The position numbers were made by a program, and so were the translations under genes. Positions 1 through 8,906 of a DNA stretch of 64,000 nucleotides are shown piece by piece. Under the pieces are notes generated by a model, which worked only from the letters and a program-made list of their open reading frames with translations, did not search any database and was not told the origin of the DNA. The stretch lies in NCBI GenBank assembly GCA_963832445.1, contig CAWHUM010000014.1, positions 62,001 through 126,000 of the forward strand, written 5' to 3'. Origin of the DNA: AWTP1-13 sp963832445. GTDB taxonomy: Bacteria; Pseudomonadota; Alphaproteobacteria; Rhizobiales; Hyphomicrobiaceae. Positions within the stretch are counted from its first letter, which is position 1. Every line of letters starts with the position of its first letter.

Positions 1-114
1 GTCGTAGACATCGACATCGTCCGACGGGACAAGCTCGAGAAAGCCCTGCAGGGCCTTGTCGACAACGTCGGCATGCCAGCCAGCCTTCACGAATGCATAT
101 CGGGTGTGTGTCAT
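1..114 (-). CDS. ribH: 6,7-dimethyl-8-ribityllumazine synthase (RibH2-type), N-terminal part
   Basis: The first 38 codons are visible; the gene runs off the left edge. The start ATG is at 114-112, with an AGGAGGT ribosome-binding site just upstream (about 119-125). The segment RYAFVKAGWHADVVDKA matches the N-terminus of lumazine synthases, especially the RibH2 branch of Brucella and Mesorhizobium, whose conserved W-H-A-D sits in the substrate-binding region. The enzyme condenses 5-amino-6-ribitylaminouracil with dihydroxybutanone phosphate in the penultimate step of riboflavin synthesis. An FMN riboswitch lies directly upstream on the same strand, the usual arrangement for ribH2 in Rhizobiales, and supports the call independently. 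Confidence 0.85.
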   Translation of the reverse strand, partial: MTHTRYAFVKAGWHADVVDKALQGFLELVPSDDVDVYD

Positions 115-192
115 CGTGACCTCCTTTCAGGTACGACACGTCACCCAAGGCGATCACGTGCGCGCCAACCGCCACACAGGAGGTTCGCCCGC

Positions 193-333
193 GCGTTCTC
201 TTCCATCCGGACTGTAACCGTCGGCTCAGGCCTCTCACCTGATCTGCTGACCCTTCCAGCGGAAGGCGCTCGCGGGCTCGCAACACTGGGCTGCATACCG
301 CCGGTGGGGACTTTCACCCCGCCCTGAGAACGC
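193..333 (-). promoter_or_regulatory. FMN riboswitch (RFN element) upstream of ribH
   Basis: Read on the minus strand, the element opens with GCGTTCTCAGGGCGGGGTG, continues with AAAGTCCCCACCGGCGGTA and GCGAGCCCGCGAGCG, then GGTCAGCAGATCAGGTG, CCTGAGCCGACGGTTACAG and TCCGGATGGAAGAGAACGC. These are the diagnostic conserved blocks of the RFN aptamer, and the first and last blocks pair as the closing P1 helix. It ends about 80 nt before the ribH start, so FMN binding probably controls ribH by terminating transcription or hiding the ribosome-binding site. The expression platform itself was not resolved. Confidence 0.95.
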
Positions 334-488
334 GTGCAGCATGCATGGTGCAAACATTGGGGTCAACAAAGGAGATGCCCTTGCGCCGGCTCCATGTACG
401 TTGCGGTAGGACCTTCGCCGACACAGCATTTCCATTGTACACCTAGCAACCTGACGTGACGTGTCGGCCGGCAGCCCGGAGGCAATCC

Positions 489-1349
489 ATGCAGCTCAAC
501 GCGTTCTTCCCGACGCGGGACATCGGCACCGATCCCGTCAAGATCAACGATTGGGCGCAGGCCGCCCAGGATCTCTGGCTACGCGTACATCGAGGTGCCC
601 GATCACGTGTTCGGCGCAACCGCGCGGGACGGCTGGACACCGCTCTACAGCGACAAGGACGCGTTCCACGAGACCTTCGTGACGCTGGGGTTCCTGGCCG
701 CAGTTACCGACAAGATCAAGCTGTCGAGCGGCGTGCTGATCGCACCGCAGCGCCAGACCGGAGTGATCGCCAAGCAGGCGGCCGAGGTCGATATCCTGAG
801 CGGCGGACGGTTCAGACTGGGCATCGGTGTGGGCTGGAACCACGTGGAGTACGAGGCGCTCGGCACCGACTGGAAAACGCGAGGCGCGCGGCAGGCCGAG
901 CAGGTCGAGGTGTTGCGCCGCTCTGGTGCGAGGACCTCGTGAGCTTCAAGGGGCGGTTCCACGATCTACGCGAGGTCAACATCCTGCCGCGGCCCGTGCA
1001 GCGAGCCGATACCGATCTGGTTCGGTGGCATCTTCTGACGCCGCGGTGGCGCGCGCCGCGCAGGCTCGGCGACGGCTGGATGCCGATCATGGCACCCGAC
1101 GCCGAGGGCGAGCAGAAGCTTGCAGCGTTGCGAGGCATGGTCAAGTCGCACGGACGCGACGCGACCAAGTTCGGCATCGAAGGCTGGCTGCGCATGCGCG
1201 ATCCCGATCCGCAACGCTGGGCGGCCGCGGCGGACGGCTGGCGCAAGCTCGGCGCCGACATGGTGATGCTCTATCCCATGTACCGCATCGACACGTTCGA
1301 CGATCACATCGATATGCTGCGCCGCTTCAAGGAGGTGGCGGGCGGATAG
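489..1349 (+). pseudogene. LLM-class (luciferase-like, F420-type) oxidoreductase, frameshifted
   Basis: Start ATG at 489 with a GGAGG site at 478-482. The three frames together rebuild a continuous protein of about 285 residues typical of LLM-class F420-dependent oxidoreductases. Recognisable pieces are MQLNAFFPTRDIGTDP, EVPDHVFGATARDGWTPLY, SGVLIAPQRQTGVIAKQ, LGIGVGWNHVEYEALG and LGDGWMPIM. Members are TIM-barrel, flavin- or F420-using oxidoreductases; the substrate cannot be told. The frame is broken at least five times: an extra T at 576, a lost base near 920, and further single-base changes between 995 and 1060. The clustered single-base indels, with coding similarity kept on both sides of each, fit sequencing error better than old decay. 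Confidence 0.75.
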
Positions 1350-1350
1350 A

Positions 1351-1379
1351 CGGTGTCGGACCCTCTGGGTCCGATACCG
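1351..1379. repeat. Short palindromic repeat, copy 1
   Basis: CGGTGTCGGACCC pairs with GGGTCCGATACCG around a 3-nt loop, with one G-T pair. It starts directly after the stop codon of the LLM gene. A second copy lies at 1446-1473 in inverted orientation. It could act as a terminator, but no T-run follows. Confidence 0.55.
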
Positions 1380-1445
1380 TTCACACCGCGGGATGGGACA
1401 GCCAACGCGCGCCACCGGTTGCACCAAACCACCAAGGTTGCGCTA

Positions 1446-1473
1446 CGGTGTCAGACCCAGAGGGTCGACACCG
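1446..1473. repeat. Short palindromic repeat, copy 2 (inverted relative to copy 1)
   Basis: CGGTGTCAGACCC pairs with GGGTCGACACCG with one bulged base. The reverse complement of copy 1 (1351-1379) matches it closely around a shared core GACCCAGAGGGTC. It ends 12 nt before the start codon of the dehydrogenase gene at 1486. Confidence 0.55.
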
Positions 1474-1485
1474 GGGTTACACCGA

Positions 1486-2436
1486 ATGGCGTTACTCATT
1501 GCCTGCAGCTCGCGCGCCGAGCAGTTCGCCGCACACGTCCGTGCGCTCGATCCGAGCCTCGACGTGCGGGTGGCGCCGGAACTCGGGCGCATCGACGACA
1601 TCGACACCGCGCTCGTCTGGCAGCCGCCGCCGGGGCTGCTGCGCTCGCTCCTCGACCTCGGCTCATCGTTTCGGTCGGCGCCGGCGTCGACTCCCTGCTC
1701 GACGATGCCACCCTGCCCGACGTGCCGCTGGTGCGCTTCGTCGATCCCGATCTCACGGGCCGCATGGCGGAGTACATCGCCCTCAGCGTCCTCACCCACC
1801 ACCGCCGCATGACCGAGTACCGCGAGCTGCAGGCGCGCAGGGAATGGAAGTACCTCCCCGAGGCGCCAGCGCGGGAGGTGCGGGTCGGTATCATGGGTCT
1901 CGGCGTGCTCGGCGCGCGCAGCGGCGCGCGCGCTCGAGCCCTTCGGCTATCAGCTCAGGGGCTGGAGTCAGCACGCGCAGGACGCTCGACGGCATCGCTT
2001 GCTACGCCGGCTCCGGCCGACCTCGATCGCGTTCCTGGCCGAGACCGACATCCTGGCGGTGCTGCTGCCGCTGACGCCGGCCACCCGCGGCATTCTGAAC
2101 CGGGCGCTGTTCGCCAAGCTCTCGCTGCACGGCCGCAACACGTTGCTGCCGGGCCCGGTGCTTATCAACGCCGGGCGCGGCGGCCTGCAGCGCGACGCCG
2201 ACATCCTGGCGGCGTTGCAAGCGGGCGCGTTGTACGCCGCCACGCTCGACGTGTTCGAGCAGGAGCCATTGCCGGCCGACAACCCGCTGTGGACGCATCC
2301 GCGGGTCGTCATCACGCCGCACAACGCGGCCGAAAGCGCACCTCTAGCGATCGCCGCCTACACGCTCCGCCAAATGCGTGCGCACCGCAGCGGCGAGACG
2401 CTCGAGAACTTGGTGGATCGCGCCCGCGGCTACTGA
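1486..2436 (+). pseudogene. D-2-hydroxyacid dehydrogenase (GhrA-like glyoxylate/hydroxypyruvate reductase), frameshifted
   Basis: Starts at ATG 1486 (MALLIACSSRAEQ). The frames join into a roughly 310-residue NAD(P)-dependent 2-hydroxyacid dehydrogenase of the GhrA type. Visible signatures are a catalytic-domain segment LIVSVGAGVDSLL, the Rossmann loop MGLGVLGAR, NAGRG with its substrate-binding arginine, DVFEQEPLPADNPLW with the catalytic glutamate, and VVITPHNAAES with the catalytic histidine. The family reduces glyoxylate and hydroxypyruvate. Frameshifts lie near 1655 and between about 1915 and 2030. All catalytic motifs survive, so the breaks may be sequencing errors. Confidence 0.75.
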
Positions 2437-2486
2437 AGCCAGAACCCCGGGCGGCAGCTGACCCCTCCCACCGCACAGGTCTGCGC

Positions 2487-4025
2487 TCACGCAGCCGCGG
2501 GCCGCAGGCCAAGCCCTTGCACGCGGATGAGCAGAATCAGCGGGAACGCCAGCAACGTCATCACCATCATCAGCTTGAAGTCGTTGGCGTAGGCCATGAT
2601 GGTCGCCTGCTGGGTCATCAGCTGCTCGAGCAGCGCGCGGCCTGTGTCGGTGTTGGGATCGAGCATGGCCGCATTGGGATCGGTCAGCGCCTGATTGAAG
2701 GGCGTCACGCTCTCGGCCAGTCGCGCGTGCATGAGGATCGCCTTGTTGGTCAGGTTGGCGATGACGATGGACACGCCGATCGAGCTACCAAGGTTGCGGA
2801 TCAGGGTCCACATGGCCGTTCCCTGCGTGCGCAGCGCCGGCGCGATCGAGGAGAGCGCGACCGTGTTCAACGGCACGAACATCAGCCCCAGTCCATAGCC
2901 CTGCAGCACGCTGACCCAAACGATTGTATTGGTCGCAGTGTCGCGGCCGAAGTCGATCGAGTAGTAGAGCGAGACGGTGCAGCACGCGAGGCCGACAGCG
3001 AGCAGCACGCGCGGGTCGACGCGCGTCATCAATCTGCCTGCCGTCAGCATGGCGCACGCCATGCCGAAGCCGCGCGTGCCGAGCAGCCACCCCGCGTCGA
3101 TGATCGGGTAACCCATGGTGTTCTGCAGCAGCGGCGCCATCAGCGCCATCGAGGCGACCAGCAGCACGCCGCAAACGAACATGAAGGTCAGGCCGATCAC
3201 GAAGTTGCGGTCGCGGAAGATCTCGAGCGCGATGAACGGCTGGCGCGTGGTCAGCGAGTGCGCGAGGAAGAAGTAGAAGCCCGTGGCGGAGACGATCGCT
3301 GTCACCACGATCTCGGTGGAATCGAACCAGCCCTGCTGCTCACCGCGATCGAGCATGAGCTGCAGCGCGCCGATGGCGATGCTGAGCGCGGCAAAGCCGA
3401 ACCAGTCGAACGATAGACCTCGATTGCCCCCGGTCTCGCCCATGAAGGCAAGCAGGCCGAGCGCGGTGGCGACGCCAAAGGGGACGTTGATGAAGAAGAT
3501 CCAGCGCCAGGTATAGTATTCGGTCAGCCAGCCTCCCAGGATCGGCCCCATGATCGGGCCGATCATCACGCCCATGCCCCACAGCGACATGGCCCAGCCG
3601 CGCTGCTCGGGCGGATAGATTTCCATCATCACGGTCTGCGACAGCGGCACCAGGGCGGCACCGAACATGCCCTGGACGATGCGGTAGACCACGATCTCCT
3701 CGATGCTCTGGGCAATGCCGCACAGCATGGAGGCGAGGGTGAAGCCCACCACGCACGTGATCAGCAGCTTCTTGATGCCGTAGCGGGTCGCCAGCCATCC
3801 CACCGGCGCCGTCATGACGGCGGCGGCCACGACGTAGGAGGTCAGCACCCAGCTAACCTGGTCGATGGTGGCCGACAGGCTGCCCTGCAGGTAGGGCAGC
3901 GACACGTTGGCGATGGTGATGTCGAGCACCTGCATGATGGTGGCCATCATCACGCAGATGGTGATGAGCGTCCGCTGCATGAACGGTGTGAGGCCTTGGG
4001 CCCGGCGGCCGCCAGCGGCGATCAT
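2487..4025 (-). CDS. emrB: DHA2-family multidrug efflux MFS permease (EmrB/QacA type)
   Basis: A 512-residue inner-membrane drug:proton antiporter with about 14 membrane segments. The N-terminus RTLITICVMMATIMQVLDIT followed by IANVSLPYLQGSL is the classic DHA2 first helix (motif D1, LDxTIxNVALP). The segment between helices 2 and 3, GWLATRYGIKKL, is motif A, and GPIMGPILGGWL is motif C of antiporters. It should work with the EmrA adaptor encoded just upstream and an outer-membrane channel not seen here. The start ATG (4025-4023) overlaps the TGA of emrA as ATGA, so the two are translationally coupled. Last gene of the marR-emrA-emrB operon. Confidence 0.9.
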   Translation of the reverse strand: MIAAGGRRAQGLTPFMQRTLITICVMMATIMQVLDITIANVSLPYLQGSLSATIDQVSWVLTSYVVAAAVMTAPVGWLATRYGIKKLLITCVVGFTLASMLCGIAQSIEEIVVYRIVQGMFGAALVPLSQTVMMEIYPPEQRGWAMSLWGMGVMIGPIMGPILGGWLTEYYTWRWIFFINVPFGVATALGLLAFMGETGGNRGLSFDWFGFAALSIAIGALQLMLDRGEQQGWFDSTEIVVTAIVSATGFYFFLAHSLTTRQPFIALEIFRDRNFVIGLTFMFVCGVLLVASMALMAPLLQNTMGYPIIDAGWLLGTRGFGMACAMLTAGRLMTRVDPRVLLAVGLACCTVSLYYSIDFGRDTATNTIVWVSVLQGYGLGLMFVPLNTVALSSIAPALRTQGTAMWTLIRNLGSSIGVSIVIANLTNKAILMHARLAESVTPFNQALTDPNAAMLDPNTDTGRALLEQLMTQQATIMAYANDFKLMMVMTLLAFPLILLIRVQGLGLRPAAA

Positions 4026-5118
4026 TGGTCGGGGTCCTGCGCCTCCGCGCTCGGGCCGAGGAATCGGGCGAGCCTGCCGCGCCGGCCGGTGTCGATCTCG
4101 ACGAATGGCGCTCATGCCCGCGCGCAGCCGGCGCAGATCCTGACCCGGTGCGAACTCCACGCGCATCGGCACGCGCTGGACGATCTTGATCCAGTTGCCG
4201 GCCGCGTTCTGTGGCGGAAGGATCGCAAACTGCGCGCCGGTACCGGGGCTGATGGCACCGACGGTGCCCTGCCAATGCTTGTCGGGAAACGCGTCGATCG
4301 TGATGGTGACGGCCTGGCCGCGGCGCACGTAGGTGAGGTCGGTTTCCTTCGGGTTGGCATCGACCCACAGGTTCTCGCTGCTGATGATGCTGAACACGGT
4401 CGTACCCGCGGTCAGGAAGCGGCCCATCTGAATGCTCGCTACCTGCGTCGCCACGCCGGCGATGGGGGCCCTGAGCACGGTATTGGCAAGATCGCGCTTG
4501 GCGCGGTCGAGCGCCACCGTCGCCTCGACGAACTGCGGATATTTCTCGATGCCGAGGTTCGGATCGCCGAGCAGCTGGATGCGCAGGTTGCGCTCCTGCT
4601 GCTCGAGCAGCTCGAGCTGCGTCTTGGCGGCGATCATCGCCATCCGCGACTTGTCGAGATCGGACGGAGAGGTAATGCGGCTGTCGGCGAGTTGGGTCTT
4701 GCGGTCAAAATCAGCCTGGGCTGCGGCGAGGCTCTGGCGCGACAGGTCGACCTGGGTGGTCAGGCTGGCCAAGTTCGCTTTGAGCGTGGTGAAGTCGGTC
4801 TTGACACGCACCAGCTTCGCCTCGGCCTCCTGCGCCGCGAAGCGTAGGGCACCGGATCGATGGCGAGCAGCTCCTCGCCGGGCTTCAGCAGCTGCCCCTC
4901 GACCACCGCGATGCTCACGACCTTGCCCGACACCTCCGGCGTGATCAGCACCTTCTGCGCGCCGATGTAGGCGTTGTCGGTCGACACGTAGCGCCCGCCG
5001 AGCAGGTAGAAGCCGAGAGCGACGGCGGCCACTAGCGCCGGCAGCACCACCAGCAGCACGAAGCGCAGCGGCAGCCGCCGCGCCGTTTCCGAGGCGCGAC
5101 GACGCGTGCGTCAGCCAC
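4022..5118 (-). CDS. emrA: EmrA-like HlyD-family membrane fusion protein (frameshifted)
   Basis: The periplasmic adaptor for EmrB. It has an N-terminal membrane anchor (FVLLVVLPALVAAVALGFYL), the barrel-sandwich start YVSTDNAYIGAQKV followed by PEVSGKV, a long helical hairpin (residues about 90-200), then the second lipoyl half APIAGVATQ and a beta-barrel domain. The frame is broken near the N-terminus (5090-5115), at about 4844 (expected Y-R-F-A-A-Q after DPVP) and near 4103 just before the C-terminus. The best start is GTG at 5118, 7 nt after the marR stop, but it needs the first frameshift. Its stop overlaps the emrB start. Confidence 0.75.
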
Positions 5119-5124
5119 GACAGC

Positions 5125-5616
5125 CTAGCCAGCATGGCGCGCCCCGTTGGCCTGGCGCCTGCCGGCCCCGTTGCCGGCCGGGGACTTGCGCAGGTTGCTC
5201 TTGATGCGCAAGAGCTGCTTCAGCAGCGCGGCCGCCTCGGCCTCGTTGAAGGAAGCCAGCACGTTGCCGGAAATCTGCCGGCCGAGGGGGACCAGCCGCT
5301 CGAGGATGGCGCGCCCCTTGGCCGTCAGGTAGAGCCGATTGGCGCGACGATCGCGCGGGTGCGGGCGGCGCTCGACCAGTTTCTGGTCGCACAAGCGGTC
5401 GAGCAGGCGCGCCAGCGAGATGGGCTGGATCTCCAGGGATTCGGCCATTTCGGCCTGCATCATCCCCTCCTCGCGCTCCAGCCGCAGCAGCACGCCCCAC
5501 TGAGCGCGCGTCATGCCGTGACGGCGCGCGCACTGGTCGACGTAGGTGCGCATGGCACGCGCCACGTCGTTGAGCTGGAACATGATTTCGCGGCGCAGCG
5601 CCGGGTTGCGCGACAT
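5125..5616 (-). CDS. MarR-family transcriptional regulator of the emrAB operon
   Basis: A 163-residue winged-helix regulator. The recognition-helix region is EMAESLEIQPISLARLLDRL and the wing is RPHPRDRRANRLYLT, a standard MarR signature. The start at 5616 (MSRNPALRRE) was preferred because AGAAAGG lies about 10 nt upstream; an in-frame ATG at 5646 would lie inside the putative operator. The gene leads an operon with emrA and emrB, so it probably represses its own promoter and the efflux pump until a ligand binds. The C-terminal 20 residues are Gly/Arg/Ala-rich and probably disordered. Confidence 0.88.
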   Translation of the reverse strand: MSRNPALRREIMFQLNDVARAMRTYVDQCARRHGMTRAQWGVLLRLEREEGMMQAEMAESLEIQPISLARLLDRLCDQKLVERRPHPRDRRANRLYLTAKGRAILERLVPLGRQISGNVLASFNEAEAAALLKQLLRIKSNLRKSPAGNGAGRRQANGARHAG

Positions 5617-5644
5617 CGAAGATGAGCCTTTCTGCAAGCTCATC

Positions 5645-5658
5645 ATAAGCAGGCTTAT
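5645..5658. promoter_or_regulatory. Candidate MarR operator
   Basis: A perfect inverted repeat, ATAAGC-AG-GCTTAT, lies 29 nt upstream of the chosen marR start. On the minus strand it follows an AT-rich stretch that could be the -10 region. Position and symmetry fit an autorepression site for the neighbouring MarR protein. This is inference from position only. Confidence 0.5.
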
Positions 5659-5766
5659 AATATCGCGCCGCCCGATTATTTGCAGGGCAGCGTTGCGGAC
5701 CGGTCGCAGCGCCCCCTGGCTGCGCCCGGTCCGGGACGATATCCGGCCGATAATTGCCGCTTGTTA

Positions 5767-5791
5767 ACCAGCCCGGGCGCGAAGGGCTGGT
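5767..5791 (-). terminator. Possible terminator hairpin after the cysteine-hydrolase-like gene
   Basis: ACCAGCCC pairs with GGGCTGGT around a 9-nt loop, 5 nt past the stop codon of the minus-strand gene ending at 5796. No proper T-run follows on the minus strand (TAACAAG), so an intrinsic terminator is only a possibility. Confidence 0.35.
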
Positions 5792-5795
5792 GCGA

Positions 5796-6452
5796 TCAGA
5801 ACGTGACCATATCGATCCTGGTCAGGGTCACATTCGGCCCGACGCCGCCCGGCCCGTTGGCCAGATGCCACGCGGTGTACTGCTCCGCGTAAGGGTCGGC
5901 CGACATCGCATCGACCGGCAGGACCACCTTGAAGCCCAATAGCGCCGCGGCAGCGGCCGTGTTGAGGACGGCGCCATGTGCGGCAGTGCCGGTGACGATC
6001 ACGGTGGTGATCCCGTTGTCCCGCAGGATCTTCTCCAGCTCGGTGCGCAAGAACTTGTTGGCGCCGGCGGTGACGATCGACTCGTTGTCGAGCGGAGCGA
6101 TCAGCAGGTCCGCCTTGGTGGCCTGGCCGAACAGGCTGTGCACCACCAGGACCTTTTTGGCCCGCGCCGCGGCAGCCATCTTCTGCACCTTGGGCACGCT
6201 GGCGACGCAGCGCGGCCGCACACCGCAGTTCTGCTTGCCGAAGTCGAGCAATAGCAGGGCGGTCTTGCCGTCCGCGGTCACCGGCTTCAGTGCGGGCGGC
6301 GCCGGTGCCTTCACGGTATTCCATTCCTCGATGATGGTGTCGGCCGAAGCCGGGGTCGCGCCGACGACCAATGACACGGCGACCAGAAGGCCCGCGAACA
6401 GTGCACTCGCCGCGAGCGGCATCAAGCGTTGGCAACGACGGCTCTGTGTCAT
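5796..6452 (-). CDS. Exported isochorismatase/cysteine-hydrolase-fold protein, catalytic Cys missing
   Basis: A 218-residue protein. The start at 6452 has an AGGGAG site upstream. Residues about 10-38 form a signal peptide ending ATPASA. The rest has the isochorismatase-like hydrolase fold: strand LLLLDFG with the catalytic aspartate (residue 70), ANKF with the expected lysine (residue 133), and VIVTGTAAHGAV. In active relatives this last motif reads TG....x-C-V with the nucleophilic cysteine; here that place is alanine (about residue 161). Export is also unusual for the family. It may be a non-catalytic or altered-mechanism member. No operon partner is evident. Confidence 0.75.
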   Translation of the reverse strand: MTQSRRCQRLMPLAASALFAGLLVAVSLVVGATPASADTIIEEWNTVKAPAPPALKPVTADGKTALLLLDFGKQNCGVRPRCVASVPKVQKMAAAARAKKVLVVHSLFGQATKADLLIAPLDNESIVTAGANKFLRTELEKILRDNGITTVIVTGTAAHGAVLNTAAAAALLGFKVVLPVDAMSADPYAEQYTAWHLANGPGGVGPNVTLTRIDMVTF

Positions 6453-6637
6453 GGACGGCTCCCTTGAAGGTTGCAGCTCAGCGGCCTTGCGTTGGCTTCG
6501 CCGAAATTGAGCAAAGGTCGGCGAGTGGGCGCTCACTATCCCGGGCAGCGCTAGCACGGCTTGCGCGGCAAGCCTGAACATTTATTGTCCTCCCCGTCCT
6601 GTAGCTTTCTCAACAATTAGGCACGTCCGGGCGAACC

Positions 6638-8306
6638 ATGGCAAGCCGAGCGATTACCACCCGCGTGCTCATCGTGGGCGGCGGCCCGGTCGGGCTGACG
6701 CTGGCCATGGACCTGGCGAGCCGCGGCATCGACGTGGTCGTCGCCGAGCTGCGCCACGTCGGCGAGCCGCCCAGCGTCAAGTGCAACCACGTCTCCGCAC
6801 GCTCGATGGAGATCTATCGCCGGCTGGGGCTGGCGCGGAAGCTGCGCGACGCCGGGCTGCCGGCGGATTTTCCCAACGACGTCGCCTATCGCATCACCAC
6901 GACGCGGCCCCGAGCTGTCGCGCATCTCCATCCCCTGCCGCCGCGACCGCTACACCGCGACCGGCGGCCCGGACACCTGGTGGCCGACGCCCGAGCCGCC
7001 GCATCGCATCAACCAGATCTACATGGAGCCGGTGCTGTTCGAGCACGCCGCGGCAGATGCCGCGGGTGACGATTCTCAACCGCACCTCGGTGAGAGCTTC
7101 GGTGAGCACGGGGACGGCATTCTCGCCGAGGCCGCGCGACCTGGATACCGGCGAGACCCTGACGATCGCGCGCGACTATCTGGTGGGCTGCGACGGCGGC
7201 CGCTCGATGGTGCGCAAGGCGATCGGCGCCAAGCTCGCCGGCACGCCGGTGATCCAGAGCGTGCAGTCGACCTACATCCGCGCGCCGGGCCTGCTGGCGA
7301 TGATGGGCGCAGCCCGGCCTGGATGACGCTCTCGCTCAATCCGCGCCGCTGCGGCACCGTGGTCGCCATCGACGGGCGCGAGACCTGGCTGATCCACAAC
7401 CACCTCAATCGCGCCGAGGAGACCTTCGACTCGGTCGACCGCGACTGGTCGATCCGCAACATCCTGGGCGTCGGGCCGGAGTTCGAGTACGAGGTGCTGA
7501 GCAAGGAGGACTGGGTCGGCCGGCGGCTGGTGGCCGACCGCTTCCGCCAGGGCCGCGTCTTCATCTGCGGCGACGCCGCGCACCTGTGGATGCCGTACGC
7601 CGGCTACGGCATGAACGCCGGCATCGCCGATGCGGCCAACCTCTCCTGGCTGCTGGCCGCGGCCCTCGACGGCTGGGCGAGCCCCGGCATTCTCGACGCC
7701 TACGAGGCCGAGCGGCTGCCGATCACCGAGCAGGTCTCGCATTTCGCCATGGACATGGCGCTCAAGGTGCTGAGCCAGCGGCGCAGCGTGCCGCCCGAGA
7801 TCGAGACGCCCGGCGCTGAAGGCGATGCGGTGCGCGCCCGCGTCGGCCGGGAGGCGTACGATCTCAACGTGCAGCAGTACTGCTGCGGCGGCCTCAACTT
7901 CGGCTACTTCTACGACCGCTCGCCGATCATCGTCTACGACGGCGCGACGCCGCCGGCCTACACCATGGGCGAGTTCACGCCTTCGACCGTGCCCGGCTGC
8001 CGCACGCCGCACGTGGCGCTGGCGGACGGCCGCTCGCTCTACGATGCGCTGGGCCCCGGCTATACGCTGCTGCGCTTCGATCCGAGCGTGCACGTGGAGC
8101 CGCTGCAGCAAGCGGCCCGCCATGCGCGGGTCCCGCTGGCCATTGTGGACATCGAAGGCTGCCGCAGGCCGGCGAATACGACCGCAAGCTTGTGCTGGTG
8201 CGTGCCGATCAGCACGTGGCGTGGCGCGGCGATAGCGCTGCCCGGCGACATCGATGCCATGCTCGATGTACTGCGCGGAGCCCGCGTGGCACACGCGGCG
8301 CGATAG
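6638..8306 (+). pseudogene. FAD-dependent aromatic-ring monooxygenase (PheA/TfdB-like), frameshifted
   Basis: The protein rebuilt from all frames is about 545 residues. It shows the FAD-binding start VLIVGGGPVGLTLAMDLA, the GD-type motif DYLVGCDGGRSMVRKAIGA, and VFICGDAAHLWMPYAGYGMN, the three fingerprints of class A flavoprotein hydroxylases. The C-terminal thioredoxin-like region (TLLRFDPSVHVE onward) fits phenol-hydroxylase-type enzymes, which hydroxylate aromatic rings with NAD(P)H and O2. At least five single-base frame changes occur, near 6905, 6950, 7050, 7315 and 8155-8240. Intact motifs on both sides suggest sequencing error. The substrate is not evident from the neighbours. Confidence 0.75.
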
Positions 8307-8394
8307 TGCTATGCACCTGACGCGGATCACATGCTCGCTGCGGGCATAGGTCGGAACGATTGCATACCGATGCTCGACAGGTGGGAGCGAGGCA

Positions 8395-8740
8395 ATGACA
8401 CGACTATTTACTGCTGGGTTGGCTGCCATGGGCGTGGCGTTCGCCGTGGCGAGCGCGGCAGAAGCCCAGTCCAAGGACGGGCACGACCGGCGCGTGATGA
8501 TCATCAATGACCGGTCGTCGGACATGCTGCGCCTCTATGGCTCGCGCACGACAACGGGCGAGTGGGAGGAGAACATCTTCACCACGCCGCTCAGGACGTG
8601 GCGCCAAGCGCGTGATCAATTTCGACGACGGCACGGGAGCGTGCCTGTTCGATTTCCGCGCCGTCTTCCGGGACAACCAGACGGTCCACCAGTGGAGCTT
8701 CAACGTCTGCCGGGAGGAATACTGGCGGGTGGTGGACTAG
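8395..8740 (+). CDS. Small exported protein of unknown function (one frameshift)
   Basis: Start ATG 8395 with a GGGAGCGAGG site. Residues 1-25 form a signal peptide (LAAMGVAFAVASAAEAQ). The mature part contains RRVMIINDRSSDMLRLYGSR and then, in the next frame, INFDDGTGACLFDFRAVF and FNVCREEYWRVVD. One extra base near 8600 separates the halves. The pattern, a short beta-rich periplasmic protein with a DDGTGxCxFD segment and two cysteines, is familiar among alphaproteobacterial hypothetical proteins, but I cannot assign a function. Confidence 0.6.
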
Positions 8741-8753
8741 AGGTTGCAACTAC

Positions 8754-8775
8754 AGGCGCCGTGGCGGCGGCGCCT
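8754..8775 (+). terminator. Possible terminator hairpin
   Basis: AGGCGCCG pairs perfectly with CGGCGCCT around a 6-nt loop, 13 nt after the stop of the small exported protein gene. No T-run follows, so it may be only a transcript-end hairpin. Confidence 0.35.
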
Positions 8776-8906
8776 CCCAACGATCACTTGGCTGAAGGCA
8801 GCACGCTTGTTGCCCGGCCAGGGGTCACACCGTCTTCACCAAGCCGTCACGTTGGCGCCGATGCCGCACTTGGCCCGCGGCTAGCTCGGACGCTAGCATC
8901 CCGCCC

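Noticed and set aside
2487..5135. A single 882-residue frame joining EmrA-like and EmrB-like sequence
   Set aside because: The EmrA part is out of its true frame at both ends; repairing single-base shifts gives separate emrA and emrB with an ATGA overlap.
7272..8525. A 417-residue frame antisense to the FAD monooxygenase
   Set aside because: Low-information GC-rich shadow; the plus-strand FAD motifs are decisive.
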